Source: Corynebacterium testudinoris
GTDB taxonomy: Bacteria > Actinomycetota > Actinomycetes > Mycobacteriales > Mycobacteriaceae
Length of the DNA stretch: 64,000 nucleotides
Direction: 5' to 3'
Assembly: GCF_001021045.1 (NCBI RefSeq)
Contig: NZ_CP011545.1
Span: forward strand, 2,418,001 to 2,482,000
This document shows positions 29,356 to 38,760 of this stretch, piece by piece; positions within the stretch are counted from its first letter, which is position 1, and the number at the start of each line of letters is the position of its first letter. Below the pieces are notes generated by a model. It was not told the DNA's origin. It saw only the letters and a list, made by a program, of their open reading frames with translations, and searched no databases. The position numbers and the translations under genes are program-made.

Positions 29356-30729
29356 TTACTTTCCTCCGGCCTGGATGGCGGTAATGGCAACGGTGTTGAC
29401 GATGTCCGGGACGGTGGCGCCGCGAGAAAGATCGTTGACGGGCTTGTTCAGACCCTGCAAGATCGGACCAACAGCCAGGGCACTGCCCGTGCGCTGCGCG
29501 GTCTTGTAGCCGATGTTGCCGGCCTCCAGGTCGGGGAACACAAAGACGTTGGCGTGGCCAGCGACATCGGAGTCGGGCATCTTCTTCTTGGCCACTCCGG
29601 GGTCGACGGCGGCGTCGAACTGCAGCGGGCCATCCACCTTGAGGGAAGGATCGATGCGCTTGGCGTGCCCGAGGGCATCGATGGCGCGGTCCACGTCCGG
29701 GCCGGAGCCGGAGGAGCCGGTGGAGTAGGACAGGATGGCAACGCGGGGATCAATGCCAAAGGCCGCGGCGGTCTTCGCGGAGACGACCGCGATCTCGCCG
29801 AGCTGCTCGGCGGTCGGGTTCGGGTTCACCGCACAGTCGCCGAACGCCCACAGGCGCCCGCGCATGACCATGAGGAAAATGGAGGAGACCACGGATGCGT
29901 CCGGGGTGGTTTTGATGATCTGGAAGGACGGCTTAATGGTGTGCGCCGTGGTGTGGGCGGCGCCGGAGACCATGCCATCGGCCAGGCCCTTGTGCACCAT
30001 CATCGTGCCAAAGTAGGAGATGTCTTGCATCGTCTCGCGCGCTTCTTCCAGGGTCACGCCCTTGGACTTGCGCAGCTCAACGAAGTCGTTGGCAAACTCC
30101 TCCGCCAGCGGCGAGCTGAGGTGGTTGATGATGTGGGCCTTGGTCAGGTCCACGCCCAGCTCACCGGCGCGGTTCTTAATGTCCGCCGGGTCACCGAGGA
30201 TGGTGATTTCCACGATGTCGCGGTTGAGCAGTTGCCCAGCGGCGAGCAGAATGCGGTCGTCCTCGCCCTCCGGCAGCACGATGTGTGCCTTGGCGTCCTT
30301 GGCGCGGCCGAGCAGCCAGTTTTCAAAGACCGGAGCGGACATCACCGGGCTGACCTCGACGTTGAGGGCCTTTTTCAGCTTGACCACATCGCGCAGCCCA
30401 TCTTCGGTGACCGCGGCGGCGATGACGGCATCCAGCTCCTGGGCGTGGCGTTCTGCCAGCTGTACGGCGCGGCCGGGGGCGTCCGTGAGCAGGAGGACGG
30501 GGACGCCGTAGGCGGCAGCCACTTCGTTGTCGAAGTGGAGGTCACCGGTGCCAACGATCAAGGCCGGGCCATCATCGAGCAAGCCGGCTGCCACGACGGA
30601 GCCAATCTTGGCCTCTACCTCGTCGAGGCGCTTGACGCCCAGGCCGAGGGAGGCGGCGAGGCCATCAATGTCAACACCGTCGAAATTACGGTTGACGACG
30701 CTGAGCAGTGCCGATCGGGGGTCAGACAT
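29356..30729 (-). CDS. pta: Phosphate acetyltransferase
   Basis: 457-residue enzyme exchanging acetyl-CoA and acetyl phosphate. The N-terminal ~120 residues are a shortened DRTGG-like part. The catalytic PTA_PTB domain has [18 protein letters not shown] near residue 150, [21 protein letters not shown] near 245 and [12 protein letters not shown] near 335. The ATG at 30727-30729 gives [12 protein letters not shown]. First gene of the pta-ackA operon. In C. glutamicum this operon is controlled by RamA, RamB and GlxR. Confidence 0.96.
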   Translation of the reverse strand: MSDPRSALLSVVNRNFDGVDIDGLAASLGLGVKRLDEVEAKIGSVVAAGLLDDGPALIVGTGDLHFDNEVAAAYGVPVLLLTDAPGRAVQLAERHAQELDAVIAAAVTEDGLRDVVKLKKALNVEVSPVMSAPVFENWLLGRAKDAKAHIVLPEGEDDRILLAAGQLLNRDIVEITILGDPADIKNRAGELGVDLTKAHIINHLSSPLAEEFANDFVELRKSKGVTLEEARETMQDISYFGTMMVHKGLADGMVSGAAHTTAHTIKPSFQIIKTTPDASVVSSIFLMVMRGRLWAFGDCAVNPNPTAEQLGEIAVVSAKTAAAFGIDPRVAILSYSTGSSGSGPDVDRAIDALGHAKRIDPSLKVDGPLQFDAAVDPGVAKKKMPDSDVAGHANVFVFPDLEAGNIGYKTAQRTGSALAVGPILQGLNKPVNDLSRGATVPDIVNTVAITAIQAGGK

Positions 30730-31187
30730 GCGTAACCTTTCTGTCGCTGTGGGATCGGTCGCCATTCTATAACCAATGTCGCCCCTGCCACACTGCTTCC
30801 CGGAATCAATTTTCAGACTTAACACGACATAACCAGACACTTTGCTTTCCGACGCCGCCGTCACTCCCACAGGCTGCCCGCCCGCCGCCCCCGGCGGGAA
30901 AAGAAAAAACCCACGTCACAGGCCATCTCTGCGGTCCGCCACGCGACCACATGGGAGTCGCCCATCCCAGAACTGCCGCCGTTATCACCGGGCATGAGAC
31001 GGGCGATGAGGCCCGGTTGAAGTCTGCAAACCTCCGCAAATTGGGCACCGGGGCTTCCCCCTGCTCATCCCCCCGCTCCCCCACCGGCCAGCGGGAAAGG
31101 GGCCACTAACTTAACGGAGCAATGGTCAGTACTATGGACCGGAGAATTGCCCCCTTACCTCTTTAATGTGAAGGATGTCGTCTGACT
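30730..31187. other. 458-bp divergent intergenic region, pta / fprA
   Basis: No gene or RNA gene is recognised. On the - strand TATAGAAT (30764-30771) is a plausible pta -10. ACTTTGCTTT at 30839-30848 partly matches the RamB box (ACTTTGCAAA) known upstream of C. glutamicum pta. Near 30880-30910 there are C/G runs and an A-rich tract. On the fprA side TTTAATGT and AAGGA (about 31161-31172) are possible -10 and ribosome-site elements. Confidence 0.35.
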
Positions 31188-32555
31188 ATGTCTCGTCCCT
31201 TGCGTGTCGCCGTCGTCGGCGCCGGCCCGGCCGGCATCTACGCCTCTGATCTGCTGGTCAAGTCCGGCCAGGACGTAGCCATCGATCTTTTCGAGCGCAT
31301 GCCCGCCCCCTTCGGCCTCATCCGCTACGGCGTGGCCCCGGACCACCCGCGCATCAAGGGCATTGTGAAGTCCCTCCACGCTGTCTTGGACAAGCCGGAG
31401 ATCCGCCTGCTCGGCAACATTGAGGTGGGCAAGGACATCACCGTCGAGGAAATGCGCGATTACTACGACGCCATTATCTTCTCCACCGGCGCCACCGGGG
31501 ACCGCGACCTCGCCATCCCGGGGCATGAGCTGAAGGGCTACCACGGCGCCGGCGAGTTCGTCGGTTTCTACGACGGCAACCCGGATTTCTCCCGCACCTG
31601 GGACCTCACCGCCGAGAAGGTGGCCGTCATCGGCGTGGGCAACGTCGCCCTCGATGTAGCCCGCATTCTGGCCAAGACCGCCGATGAGCTGCACGTCACC
31701 GAGATCCCGGACAACGTGTACGACAACCTCCACCGCAGCGCCGTGCAGGAAGTCCACGTCTTCGGCCGCCGCGGTCCCGCGCAAGCCAAGTTCACCCCGC
31801 TGGAGCTCAAGGAGCTTGACCACTCCGACAACGTCGAGGTGGTGGTTGACCCCGAGGACATTGACTACGACGAGGCCTCCGAGCAGGCCCGCCGCGATTC
31901 TAAGTCGGTGGACCTGGTGTGCCAGACCCTCGAGGGCTACGCCATCCGGGAGCCCAAGGGCGCCAAGCACAAGCTCTTCCTCCACTTCTTCGAGTCCCCG
32001 GTGGAGATCCTCGGCGAGGATGGCCGCGTCGTGGGTCTGAAGACGGAGCGCACCGAGCTCGATGGCACGGGCAACGTCCGCGGCACGGGCACTTACACCA
32101 ACTGGGAAGCCCAGGCCGTTTATCGCGCCGTCGGTTACCGCTCTGAGGCCGTCACTGGCGTGCCTTTTGATGCCGAGCGCGCTGTCATGCCCAACGATGG
32201 CGGCCGCGTGCTCGACCTTGATAGCGCCGAGCCCGTGCCCGGCCTGTACGCGACGGGCTGGATCAAGCGCGGTCCGGTCGGACTCATCGGCAACACAAAG
32301 TCGGACGCCAAGGACACCACCACCATCCTGTTGGAGGATTACAACTCCGGCAAGCTGGCCGAGCCGTCGAAGCCGGAGCCCGAGGCAGTGGTTGACATGC
32401 TCAAGGAGCGCGGCATTGCCGTGACCACGTGGGATGGCTGGCACAACCTTGATGCGGCCGAGCGTGCCCTCGGTGAGGCGGAGGGCCGCGAGCGCAAGAA
32501 GATCGTCGAATGGCACGAGATGGTCTCCAACGCTCACCCGGAATACGAGATCTGA
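31188..32555 (+). CDS. fprA: Ferredoxin/adrenodoxin-NADP+ reductase, FprA type
   Basis: 455-residue FAD enzyme passing electrons between NADPH and ferredoxin. The FAD-binding motif VVGAGPAGIYASDLL starts at residue 9, the adrenodoxin-reductase stretch PFGLIRYGVAPDHPRIK near 41, the NADP-binding motif IGVGNVALDVARILA near 148, and the C-terminal ATGWIKRGPVGLIGNTKSDA near 357. Genomic place beside pta is conserved in corynebacteria. An inverted repeat right after the stop acts as terminator. Confidence 0.95.
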   Translation: MSRPLRVAVVGAGPAGIYASDLLVKSGQDVAIDLFERMPAPFGLIRYGVAPDHPRIKGIVKSLHAVLDKPEIRLLGNIEVGKDITVEEMRDYYDAIIFSTGATGDRDLAIPGHELKGYHGAGEFVGFYDGNPDFSRTWDLTAEKVAVIGVGNVALDVARILAKTADELHVTEIPDNVYDNLHRSAVQEVHVFGRRGPAQAKFTPLELKELDHSDNVEVVVDPEDIDYDEASEQARRDSKSVDLVCQTLEGYAIREPKGAKHKLFLHFFESPVEILGEDGRVVGLKTERTELDGTGNVRGTGTYTNWEAQAVYRAVGYRSEAVTGVPFDAERAVMPNDGGRVLDLDSAEPVPGLYATGWIKRGPVGLIGNTKSDAKDTTTILLEDYNSGKLAEPSKPEPEAVVDMLKERGIAVTTWDGWHNLDAAERALGEAEGRERKKIVEWHEMVSNAHPEYEI

Positions 32556-32557
32556 TT

Positions 32558-32583
32558 CTGCCCGGTCACGCCCGACCGGGCAG
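32558..32583 (+). terminator. fprA terminator hairpin
   Basis: CTGCCCGGT (32558-32566) and ACCGGGCAG (32575-32583) form a 9-bp GC-rich stem with an 8-base loop, three bases after the fprA stop. No clear T-run follows. Confidence 0.7.
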
Positions 32584-32653
32584 GGTGATCTAGCTCTCAA
32601 ATCAGGGATCTGGGTTCGCCAAAGGTGGCCGAAGAGGCGTAAGTTGGCGCGCC

Positions 32654-33127
32654 ATGACAATCTACTTCGCAGTAAGCCACCTGGCGGACATGGCTCCGCT
32701 TGAGGTGCACCAGATGTACAAGCTGCGCGTCGACACCTTTGTCCACGAGCAGCAGTGCCCGTACGCCGAAATCGACGATATTGACGCCGCCCCGGACACC
32801 TTCCACCTGCAGGTCTGGAAGAACGGGGATACCCCGCGCACCCTCGTCGGCACGGCCCGCCTCTACCCCGCGCTTATCGACGGCGCCGACACCATGAAGT
32901 TCGGCCGCTTCTGCCTGCACCCTTCCGTGCGGGGCACCGGCCTGTCGGCCGAACTGATGGAGCAGTCCCTGCGGCTGGCCCGCGAGCAGGCCCCCGGCCT
33001 GCCCGTCGTGCTCGACGCCCAGCTTCCGCTCGTCGACTTCTACCGTGGCTTCGGCTTCGAGCCAGTCGGCGAGACCTTCGATGACGAAGGCATCCCGCAC
33101 CAGCGGATGCGCCTAACGCGCAGCTAG
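32654..33127 (+). CDS. GNAT-family N-acetyltransferase (ElaA-like)
   Basis: 157 residues. The N-terminal part (HQMYKLRVDTFVHEQQCPYAE, split at Val: HQMYKLRV and FVHEQQCPYAE) follows the ElaA pattern of ...LRxxVFVVEQxCPY. The central GRFCLHPSVRGTGLSAELM is the acetyl-CoA-binding loop, and YRGFGFEPVGETFDDEGIPH closes the fold. Acceptor unknown. It contains one dispersed 11-mer in PALIDG. Its 3' end overlaps the convergent purT by 15 bp. Confidence 0.85.
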   Translation: MTIYFAVSHLADMAPLEVHQMYKLRVDTFVHEQQCPYAEIDDIDAAPDTFHLQVWKNGDTPRTLVGTARLYPALIDGADTMKFGRFCLHPSVRGTGLSAELMEQSLRLAREQAPGLPVVLDAQLPLVDFYRGFGFEPVGETFDDEGIPHQRMRLTRS

Positions 33128-34174
33128 CAACGCCCGATCCCGGGCCTCCTGTACGGTCTCGGCGGTAGCCAGGACCATGCCGGGACGCCCGGAAGGCAAC
33201 CGGACGTCGGTCTCGGGGACGGCGAGGACCCGGGCGACGTCGATAAGCGGCTCATAGACCATGGCCACGGCGCCGGGGGAAATCATCGTCACATCGATGG
33301 GCAGGCCCAGGATGGCGCGCGCATGGAGATCATATTGGGACAGCCGCTGCGAACGCAGCGTGACCGCCCCCTCCTCGTGGGGGCGCGGGGTGACGCCAGA
33401 GAAGTACACCTCATCGCCGGCGACGAACATCTCCACCGCACACACTCCCCGACCACCGAGGGCGTTGCTGATCCGGGCGGCCATCGAGCGGGCGTTATCT
33501 AAGGCCTGCGGGCTCATGGGCATCGGCTGCCAGGACTCGGCCAAGCGGCCATCCTGGTGGCGGTGCCCGATCGGTTCGCAGAACCATGTGGCCAACTTGC
33601 CCGTCGCCGGGTCGATGGACCGCACGGCCAGGACCGTGACCTCGTAGTCGAAGTTAACAAAGCGCTCGATCATGACGCGCCCCTCCGACAGGTTGGACAC
33701 CTCCCACGCCGCCTCGATCTGCTCCGGCGTGCGGACGACGGTGTGGCCGTGCCCGCCGGTAAACGTCGCGGGTTTCACCACACACGGCAAACCCATCTCG
33801 GCGAAAGCCGCGAGGAAATCCTCATGCGTGGAGACGAAACGGTACGCGGTCGTGGGCAAGCCAAGCTCTTCATTAGCCGTGCGCCGCAGCGTGTCACGCG
33901 TAACGGTGAGTTCGCAGCCCCGTGCCGACGGCACCACCATCACCCCAGCGGCCTCGGCCTCTGTGAGGGCGGCGACGTCGACGGACTCGGTCATCGGAAC
34001 GATGACCTCCGGGCCGTAGGTGGCCACGAGCTCCGCGATTCCCCCCTCACTCGACAACTCTTCGTCGGTGGCGGTGATGACGGCGACCCCGAGACGTCGA
34101 AAAGCAGCCGACACCTCGGCGGAGGCCTCGCCGGAACCGAGCAGCAAGGCGGTGCGGAACTCCGCGGACGTCAC
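33113..34174 (-). CDS. purT: Formate-dependent GAR transformylase PurT, short form
   Basis: ATP-grasp enzyme of purine synthesis that makes formyl-GAR from formate. It starts at GTG 34172-34174 (TSAEFRTALLLGSGEASAEV), with the N-terminal LLGSGE loop, LGLPTTAYRFVST near 115, the ATP-grasp stretch KPATFTGGHGHTVVRTPEQ near 140, and ERFVNFDYEVTVLAVRSID near 175. At 353 residues it is about 40 shorter than E. coli PurT: the segment after the first strand that normally reads RYADAPAMQVAHR is replaced by a shorter one. It starts 5 bp after the purA stop, so the two purine genes are coupled. Confidence 0.85.
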   Translation of the reverse strand: MTSAEFRTALLLGSGEASAEVSAAFRRLGVAVITATDEELSSEGGIAELVATYGPEVIVPMTESVDVAALTEAEAAGVMVVPSARGCELTVTRDTLRRTANEELGLPTTAYRFVSTHEDFLAAFAEMGLPCVVKPATFTGGHGHTVVRTPEQIEAAWEVSNLSEGRVMIERFVNFDYEVTVLAVRSIDPATGKLATWFCEPIGHRHQDGRLAESWQPMPMSPQALDNARSMAARISNALGGRGVCAVEMFVAGDEVYFSGVTPRPHEEGAVTLRSQRLSQYDLHARAILGLPIDVTMISPGAVAMVYEPLIDVARVLAVPETDVRLPSGRPGMVLATAETVQEARDRALLAAR

Positions 34175-34179
34175 GGTAC

Positions 34180-35469
34180 TCAGCTTTCCATCACATCGTG
34201 GCGCACGATCGTCTGATCGCGGCCCGGGCCGACGCCGATGTAGGACATGCGGCAACCGGAGAGCTCCTCCAGGCGCAGGACGTAATCCTGGGCCTTCTGC
34301 GGCAGCTCATCAAAGGTGGTGACACCGGTGATGTCCTCATCCCACGCAGGCATCGTCTCAAAAATCGGCTCCGCGTGGTGGAACTCCGACTGCGTCAACG
34401 GCATCTCATCGTGGCGCACCCCATCGACGTCGTAGGCCACACAAATCGGGATCTCGCCGATGCCGGTGAGCACATCAAGCTTGGTCAGGAAGTAATCGGT
34501 GAAACCATTGACGCGGGTGGCGTAACGGGCAATGACCGAGTCGTACCAACCGCAGCGACGCTTCCGACCGGTGTTGACACCCACCTCGCCGCCGACGGTC
34601 TGCAGGTACTCGCCCCACTTATCAAACAGCTCGGTCGGGAACGGGCCCGCGCCGACGCGAGTGGTGTAGGCCTTGATAATGCCCAGCGACGCCGTAATAC
34701 GCGTCGGCCCCACACCGGAGCCCACGCACGCGCCACCGGCCGTCGGGTTGGAGGAGGTAACAAAGGGGTAGGTGCCATGATCCACGTCCAGCATCGTTGC
34801 CTGGCCGCCCTCCATGAGCACGCTCTTGCCCTCATCCAGGGCCTGGTTCAGCACATACTCCGCATCAATCATCATCGGACGCAGGCGATCGGCGTAGCCC
34901 AGGAAGTACTGCACCGTCTCCTCGACGTCGATGGCCTTGCGGTTATACATCTTCACCAACGTTTGGTTCTTCACCTCCAGTGCGGAGGTGATCTTCTGGC
35001 GCAGAATCGACTCATCGAAAATGTCCTGCACGCGGATGCCCACCCGAGAAACCTTGTCGGCATACGCCGGACCGATACCGCGGCCAGTCGTGCCAATCGC
35101 GCGCTTACCCAGGAAACGCTCCTGCACCCGATCCAGCACCTGGTGATATGGAGCAACCAGGTGAGCATTCGCCGAAATCCGCAGACGAGACGCATCCGCC
35201 CCGCGAGCCTCCAGGCCATCGATCTCCTCGAACAACGCCTCCAAATTAATGACCACGCCGTTACCCAGAATCGGGATGGCGTTCTCCGACAACACGCCCG
35301 CCGGGAGGAGCTTCAGCTCATACTTCTCGCCGCCGACGACAACGGTGTGACCCGCATTGTTTCCGCCGTTGGGCTTGACCACATAGTCAACGAGCCCGCC
35401 CAGAATATCGGTGGCTTTGCCCTTGCCTTCATCGCCCCACTGGGCGCCGACAATCACGATTGCAGCCAT
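34180..35469 (-). CDS. purA: Adenylosuccinate synthetase
   Basis: 429-residue GTP-dependent enzyme joining IMP and aspartate in AMP synthesis. It starts [20 protein letters not shown] (P-loop GDEGKGK) and has [11 protein letters not shown] near residue 33, the family signature GIGPAYADK near 130 and the C-terminal [10 protein letters not shown]. Full length and typical. First gene of purA-purT; the start of the divergent hypothetical gene lies about 117 bp away. Confidence 0.97.
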   Translation of the reverse strand: MAAIVIVGAQWGDEGKGKATDILGGLVDYVVKPNGGNNAGHTVVVGGEKYELKLLPAGVLSENAIPILGNGVVINLEALFEEIDGLEARGADASRLRISANAHLVAPYHQVLDRVQERFLGKRAIGTTGRGIGPAYADKVSRVGIRVQDIFDESILRQKITSALEVKNQTLVKMYNRKAIDVEETVQYFLGYADRLRPMMIDAEYVLNQALDEGKSVLMEGGQATMLDVDHGTYPFVTSSNPTAGGACVGSGVGPTRITASLGIIKAYTTRVGAGPFPTELFDKWGEYLQTVGGEVGVNTGRKRRCGWYDSVIARYATRVNGFTDYFLTKLDVLTGIGEIPICVAYDVDGVRHDEMPLTQSEFHHAEPIFETMPAWDEDITGVTTFDELPQKAQDYVLRLEELSGCRMSYIGVGPGRDQTIVRHDVMES

Positions 35470-35586
35470 TAGTTTGGGTCACTTCCGCTCAGTTCTCGGG
35501 AATGGGTGGCCCTCTACGGCCACAGACGGTAGCCAATTCTACTCCTATCCCCAGTGACAACCCATGCTGGCGTAGTATTTTGGCTC

Positions 35587-36408
35587 ATGCGAGTGCTTCT
35601 GTTGCGCTGCGGCGACGTGTCCTTGAGCGCACCCCCCGAGGTGAGCGTCCACGACCTTCCCGCCATTCCCTCCCGCAAGGACCTGCGCTTCCTCGACGAG
35701 GTCGCCGCCGCCGTCCTCCCCGTCGACCCCACTCCCTCGCTGGATGACATCGCCGCACAACCCGACGTCGAGCACCTGTCCACCCCAGCTGTCGCCCCGC
35801 AAGCTGGCTTTGTGTCCGAGCGGCTTCGGGTGATCGTCGCAGGCACCGACGCCGCCCTCTCCGCCGTCCTCACCCGGATGATGCGCGCCGACTACCTCTG
35901 GGCCGACGTCGGCTTCGTCCCGGTCGGCCCGTCCACGGCGGCACAGAACTGGGGTCTGTCCACCTCACCGGATGCGGCTTTGGAGGGGGCATTGCGTGGC
36001 GACGTCCACCCCGTCCCCCTCATCCGCACCGACGCCGGCATCGCCGTCGCCGGCTCCGCCACCATCACCGACTGGGATGACAAGGAGATCACCGGCGAAA
36101 TCATTGTCGATGACCACGTCCTCGTCCGCCACGAATCCGGCACCCACGGCCACATCGGCGCCCGCCTCGTTCCCATGACGAACGCTCCCGGCATCGCCGC
36201 CGTCCGCATCATCACCGCCCCCCGCCGACTCTTCCGCCGCACTTCACACGAGCTTTTCGACGCCCCCACCCTCACCACCGGCCGCGCCGTCCAGGCCGGC
36301 GGCCCGGCCCTCGCCGTCACCGTCGACGGCGTCCGCCACAAGCGCCCCCTCGAGCGGGTCACCTTCTACCGCCACTTGCGCGACCTGCAGATTGTCCGCC
36401 CGCTTTAG
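35587..36408 (+). CDS. Conserved corynebacterial hypothetical protein
   Basis: 273 residues, no membrane helix or signal peptide. An Asp-rich loop (VAGTDAALSAVLTRMMRADY, residues ~82-101) and the final strands (GGPALAVTVDGVRHKRPLERVTF, quoted as ALAVTVDG and RPLERVTFY) loosely recall the ligand-binding and C-terminal beta parts of the NAD-kinase/diacylglycerol-kinase fold, but no GGDGT motif is present, so the assignment is weak. TAGTAT ends 8 bases before the ATG at 35587. It ends before a strong terminator shared with the convergent surface-protein gene. Confidence 0.65.
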   Translation: MRVLLLRCGDVSLSAPPEVSVHDLPAIPSRKDLRFLDEVAAAVLPVDPTPSLDDIAAQPDVEHLSTPAVAPQAGFVSERLRVIVAGTDAALSAVLTRMMRADYLWADVGFVPVGPSTAAQNWGLSTSPDAALEGALRGDVHPVPLIRTDAGIAVAGSATITDWDDKEITGEIIVDDHVLVRHESGTHGHIGARLVPMTNAPGIAAVRIITAPRRLFRRTSHELFDAPTLTTGRAVQAGGPALAVTVDGVRHKRPLERVTFYRHLRDLQIVRPL

Positions 36409-36424
36409 GGCGGGTGAAAAGCAT

Positions 36425-36457
36425 GATGCCCGGTTCCCTTAGCGGGAACCGGGCATC
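36425..36457. terminator. Bidirectional terminator
   Basis: GATGCCCGGTTCCC (36425-36438) and GGGAACCGGGCATC (36444-36457) form a perfect 14-bp stem with a 5-base loop between two convergent genes. Confidence 0.9.
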
Positions 36458-36471
36458 TGGCTACTTAGCTG

Positions 36472-38382
36472 TTATTCGGAGGAACCCGAGGACAGCGACG
36501 ACATCGACGACGTCCCATCCTCACCAACACAGCTGTTGTAAAGGTAAGCCGCAGCCAACAAACCAAGAGCAACCATCGCAGCACCATTAATGATCGTGCG
36601 GTTATCCGCCGTAAAGCGAGCGATCTCAGAGTTGATCTGGTTGATGTACTGAGCCTGAGCCGGATCAAAGATACCGAACTGCTGCTGCAGCTGAGAGTTA
36701 GCGTTACGCAACTGAGCCTGCAGATCAGCATTAAGCTGATCCAAGCCCGGAATATTAAGCTGACCTGCCATACCCACCGGGACCAGGAGCAAAAGCGGCA
36801 AACCAACAGTCAAACCAGCAGCAACACACGTACCCGCACCCGGAACGACCGCACCATCATCATCCCTGACGGTGACCGTGACAGACGTTTCCTTCACAGT
36901 GCCATCCGGCAGAGTAGCGGTGACCTTGATCTTTGCAGAGTCACCATCCTTGGCGGTGGCGGGCGGGGTAACCGTCAGGGTGCCATCGGGATCAACATCA
37001 GCGGTCCAACCAGCGGGAAGATCATCCTCATCAACGTCGTAGATCGTGCCCTCAGGCAGATCAAAACCAGGCACCTTCGACGGATCAACCGGGACACCAG
37101 GCTTGGTGTCTGCGTCGGTGTAACCAAAGACAACGTCAGCATCTTCACCGACGACCGTAACCTTGACGGTGGTCGTTTCGGTGCGGCCATCTGGGAGGGT
37201 AGCGGTAACCGTCACGTTGGTGGAAGTACCCGGAGCAGCATCTGCAGGAGGAGTTACCGTCAGCTTGCCGGTGTCTGGATCGACAACCGCGTCCCAACCG
37301 TCGGGAAGAGTGCTGTTGTCCGTCGTGAACTTCGTCTGATCCGGGAAGTTGAACTCCCCAACCTTAGTCGGATCAACCGGAACGCCAGGACCGGTCTCGG
37401 CATCGTTGTAGCCAAAGACACGCTCAACAGACTCGCCGACGACCGTAACCTTGACGGTGGTCGTTTCGGTGCGGCCATCTGGGAGGGTAGCGGTAACCGT
37501 CACGTTGGTGGAAGTACCCGGAGCAGCATCTGCAGGAGGAGTTACCGTCAGCTTGCCGGTGTCTGGATCGACAACCGCGTCCCAACCGTCGGGAAGAGTG
37601 CTGTTGTCCGTCGTGAACTTCGTCTGATCCGGGAAGTCGAACTCCCCAACCTTAGTCGGATCAACCGGAACGCCAGGACCGGTCTCGGCATCGTTGTAGC
37701 CAAAAGTGAAGGCGCAGTCCTCGGTGGAACCCGGTGCAAGATCACCGGTCAGTCGAGCATTCACCATAAAGGCATTGCTCCAGGTGCCATCAGCAGCAGG
37801 CTTGGTCAGCTCGGTCAGTTCGGCCAACGAGAGCTGAATCCTCTGCGAGGGCGTGAACTTCGAGCCAGCTGGCACATTTCCAAGATCATAAGTGGCAACG
37901 TTGCCAGCGATGCTTTCGGAAACAGCTACGTGGTTGTTCGGGTAGGGAGCCTCACTAGGCCCGAAGAGCCGGTACTCCACGCCCGACAGGGCCCACGCCT
38001 TGCCCTCTACTTCCTGTAGGTTCACGACCAGCTTTGCATTGTTGATCGTCTTGTCTGTGGCGAACGCAATGCGAGACATCGTTAGACCATTTGGCGGAGC
38101 CTGCGGCACATTGAAGTGCTGCACCTGGAAGAAGCGGTTGAAGCCCTCCTTCGAGTTCACGTTCTCCGTGAATCCCTTAGTGCTCCATGGGTCGGCGAAG
38201 TGTGGGTCATAGACCGCTTCCGCGTTCCAATCGATCTTGCAACCGACGGTCTTGTCCCCGTCACTGCCGGGGAGGTTCGGGCGCACCTCTTGAGCCTGCG
38301 CGATCGGCGCCAAGGTGGACGACATTCCAATTGCCAGTGCTGCAACAACAGCGGTTAAGGATCTTCTCGATCGAGTAAACAT
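36472..38382 (-). CDS. Secreted, membrane-anchored surface protein with three Rib/YPDG-like repeats
   Basis: 636 residues. The signal peptide ends near AQA-QEV (30/31). Residues 31-225 form a unique N-terminal domain with two Cys (48, 223). Three repeats of ~96 residues follow (about 226-321, 322-417, 418-512), each with PGVPVDPTKV, a LPDGW core and a TVTATLPDGRTETTTVKVTV end, as in Rib/alpha or YPDG surface domains. The first two are nearly identical. The C-terminus has a hydrophobic segment (520-545), a helical linker and a final membrane helix (AAMVALGLLAAAYLYNSC), with no LPxTG, so anchoring is sortase-independent. Probably an adhesin-like protein. The ATG 38380-38382 starts the signal peptide. 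Confidence 0.8.
   Translation of the reverse strand: MFTRSRRSLTAVVAALAIGMSSTLAPIAQAQEVRPNLPGSDGDKTVGCKIDWNAEAVYDPHFADPWSTKGFTENVNSKEGFNRFFQVQHFNVPQAPPNGLTMSRIAFATDKTINNAKLVVNLQEVEGKAWALSGVEYRLFGPSEAPYPNNHVAVSESIAGNVATYDLGNVPAGSKFTPSQRIQLSLAELTELTKPAADGTWSNAFMVNARLTGDLAPGSTEDCAFTFGYNDAETGPGVPVDPTKVGEFDFPDQTKFTTDNSTLPDGWDAVVDPDTGKLTVTPPADAAPGTSTNVTVTATLPDGRTETTTVKVTVVGESVERVFGYNDAETGPGVPVDPTKVGEFNFPDQTKFTTDNSTLPDGWDAVVDPDTGKLTVTPPADAAPGTSTNVTVTATLPDGRTETTTVKVTVVGEDADVVFGYTDADTKPGVPVDPSKVPGFDLPEGTIYDVDEDDLPAGWTADVDPDGTLTVTPPATAKDGDSAKIKVTATLPDGTVKETSVTVTVRDDDGAVVPGAGTCVAAGLTVGLPLLLLVPVGMAGQLNIPGLDQLNADLQAQLRNANSQLQQQFGIFDPAQAQYINQINSEIARFTADNRTIINGAAMVALGLLAAAYLYNSCVGEDGTSSMSSLSSGSSE
37148..37703 (-). 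repeat. Two near-identical 288-bp tandem repeats in the surface-protein gene
   Basis: The block starting CCGACGACCGTAACC at 37148 recurs at 37436 (offset 288 bp, 96 codons). Over about 265 bp I see one difference between them (AAGTTGAACTCC against AAGTCGAACTCC). A third, diverged repeat lies at 36850-37147. Such identity allows recombinational loss or gain of repeats. Confidence 0.85.
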
Positions 38383-38403
38383 AAGCCTCGCAGGCTCCCT
38401 GCT

Positions 38404-38432
38404 CTGTATAGATACGTGGACACGTATATTGA
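38404..38432 (-). promoter_or_regulatory. Surface-protein promoter with a palindrome filling the spacer
   Basis: On the - strand: -35 TTCAAT (38427-38432), 17-bp spacer, -10 TATACA (38404-38409), about 22 bases before the start codon. A 16-bp palindrome ATACGTG-TC-CACGTAT (38411-38426) occupies all but one base of the spacer, the position used by MerR-type regulators and by many repressors. Confidence 0.6.
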
Positions 38433-38760
38433 ACCGTCTTTTTAGAAAGCTCACAACATATACACAAAAACACGCATCAACTCACAGAAAACCTGCACCT
38501 ACGGAGCCATTCAAGACACCCTAATGGGGGTAACTGCCGAAGAGGTGCGACCGTCGGAAAACCACGAGGTCACGACCTTGTACAGTTTACTTTCGAGGAC
38601 AATTAAATTGCAGCGGTTAAATCTCTAAGATCCTGGACATAACAAACTCCCCCACAGAAATTGGTTGCTTTCGTAACTAACATTCAGGTCGCGGTATAAC
38701 CACCTGTTAATACTAAAAGTCCACTTTAAATTCACCTCGCCAGGCGAAGTGCCCGGCGGA
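38433..38760. other. AT-richer intergenic stretch
   Basis: This stretch between the surface-protein promoter and the end of the FUSC gene has visibly lower GC than its surroundings (many TTTA, AATTAAATT and ATAACAAAC tracts). I find no gene, RNA gene or strong hairpin apart from a short GC inverted repeat just after the FUSC stop (CGCCAGGCG near 38738). Confidence 0.4.
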
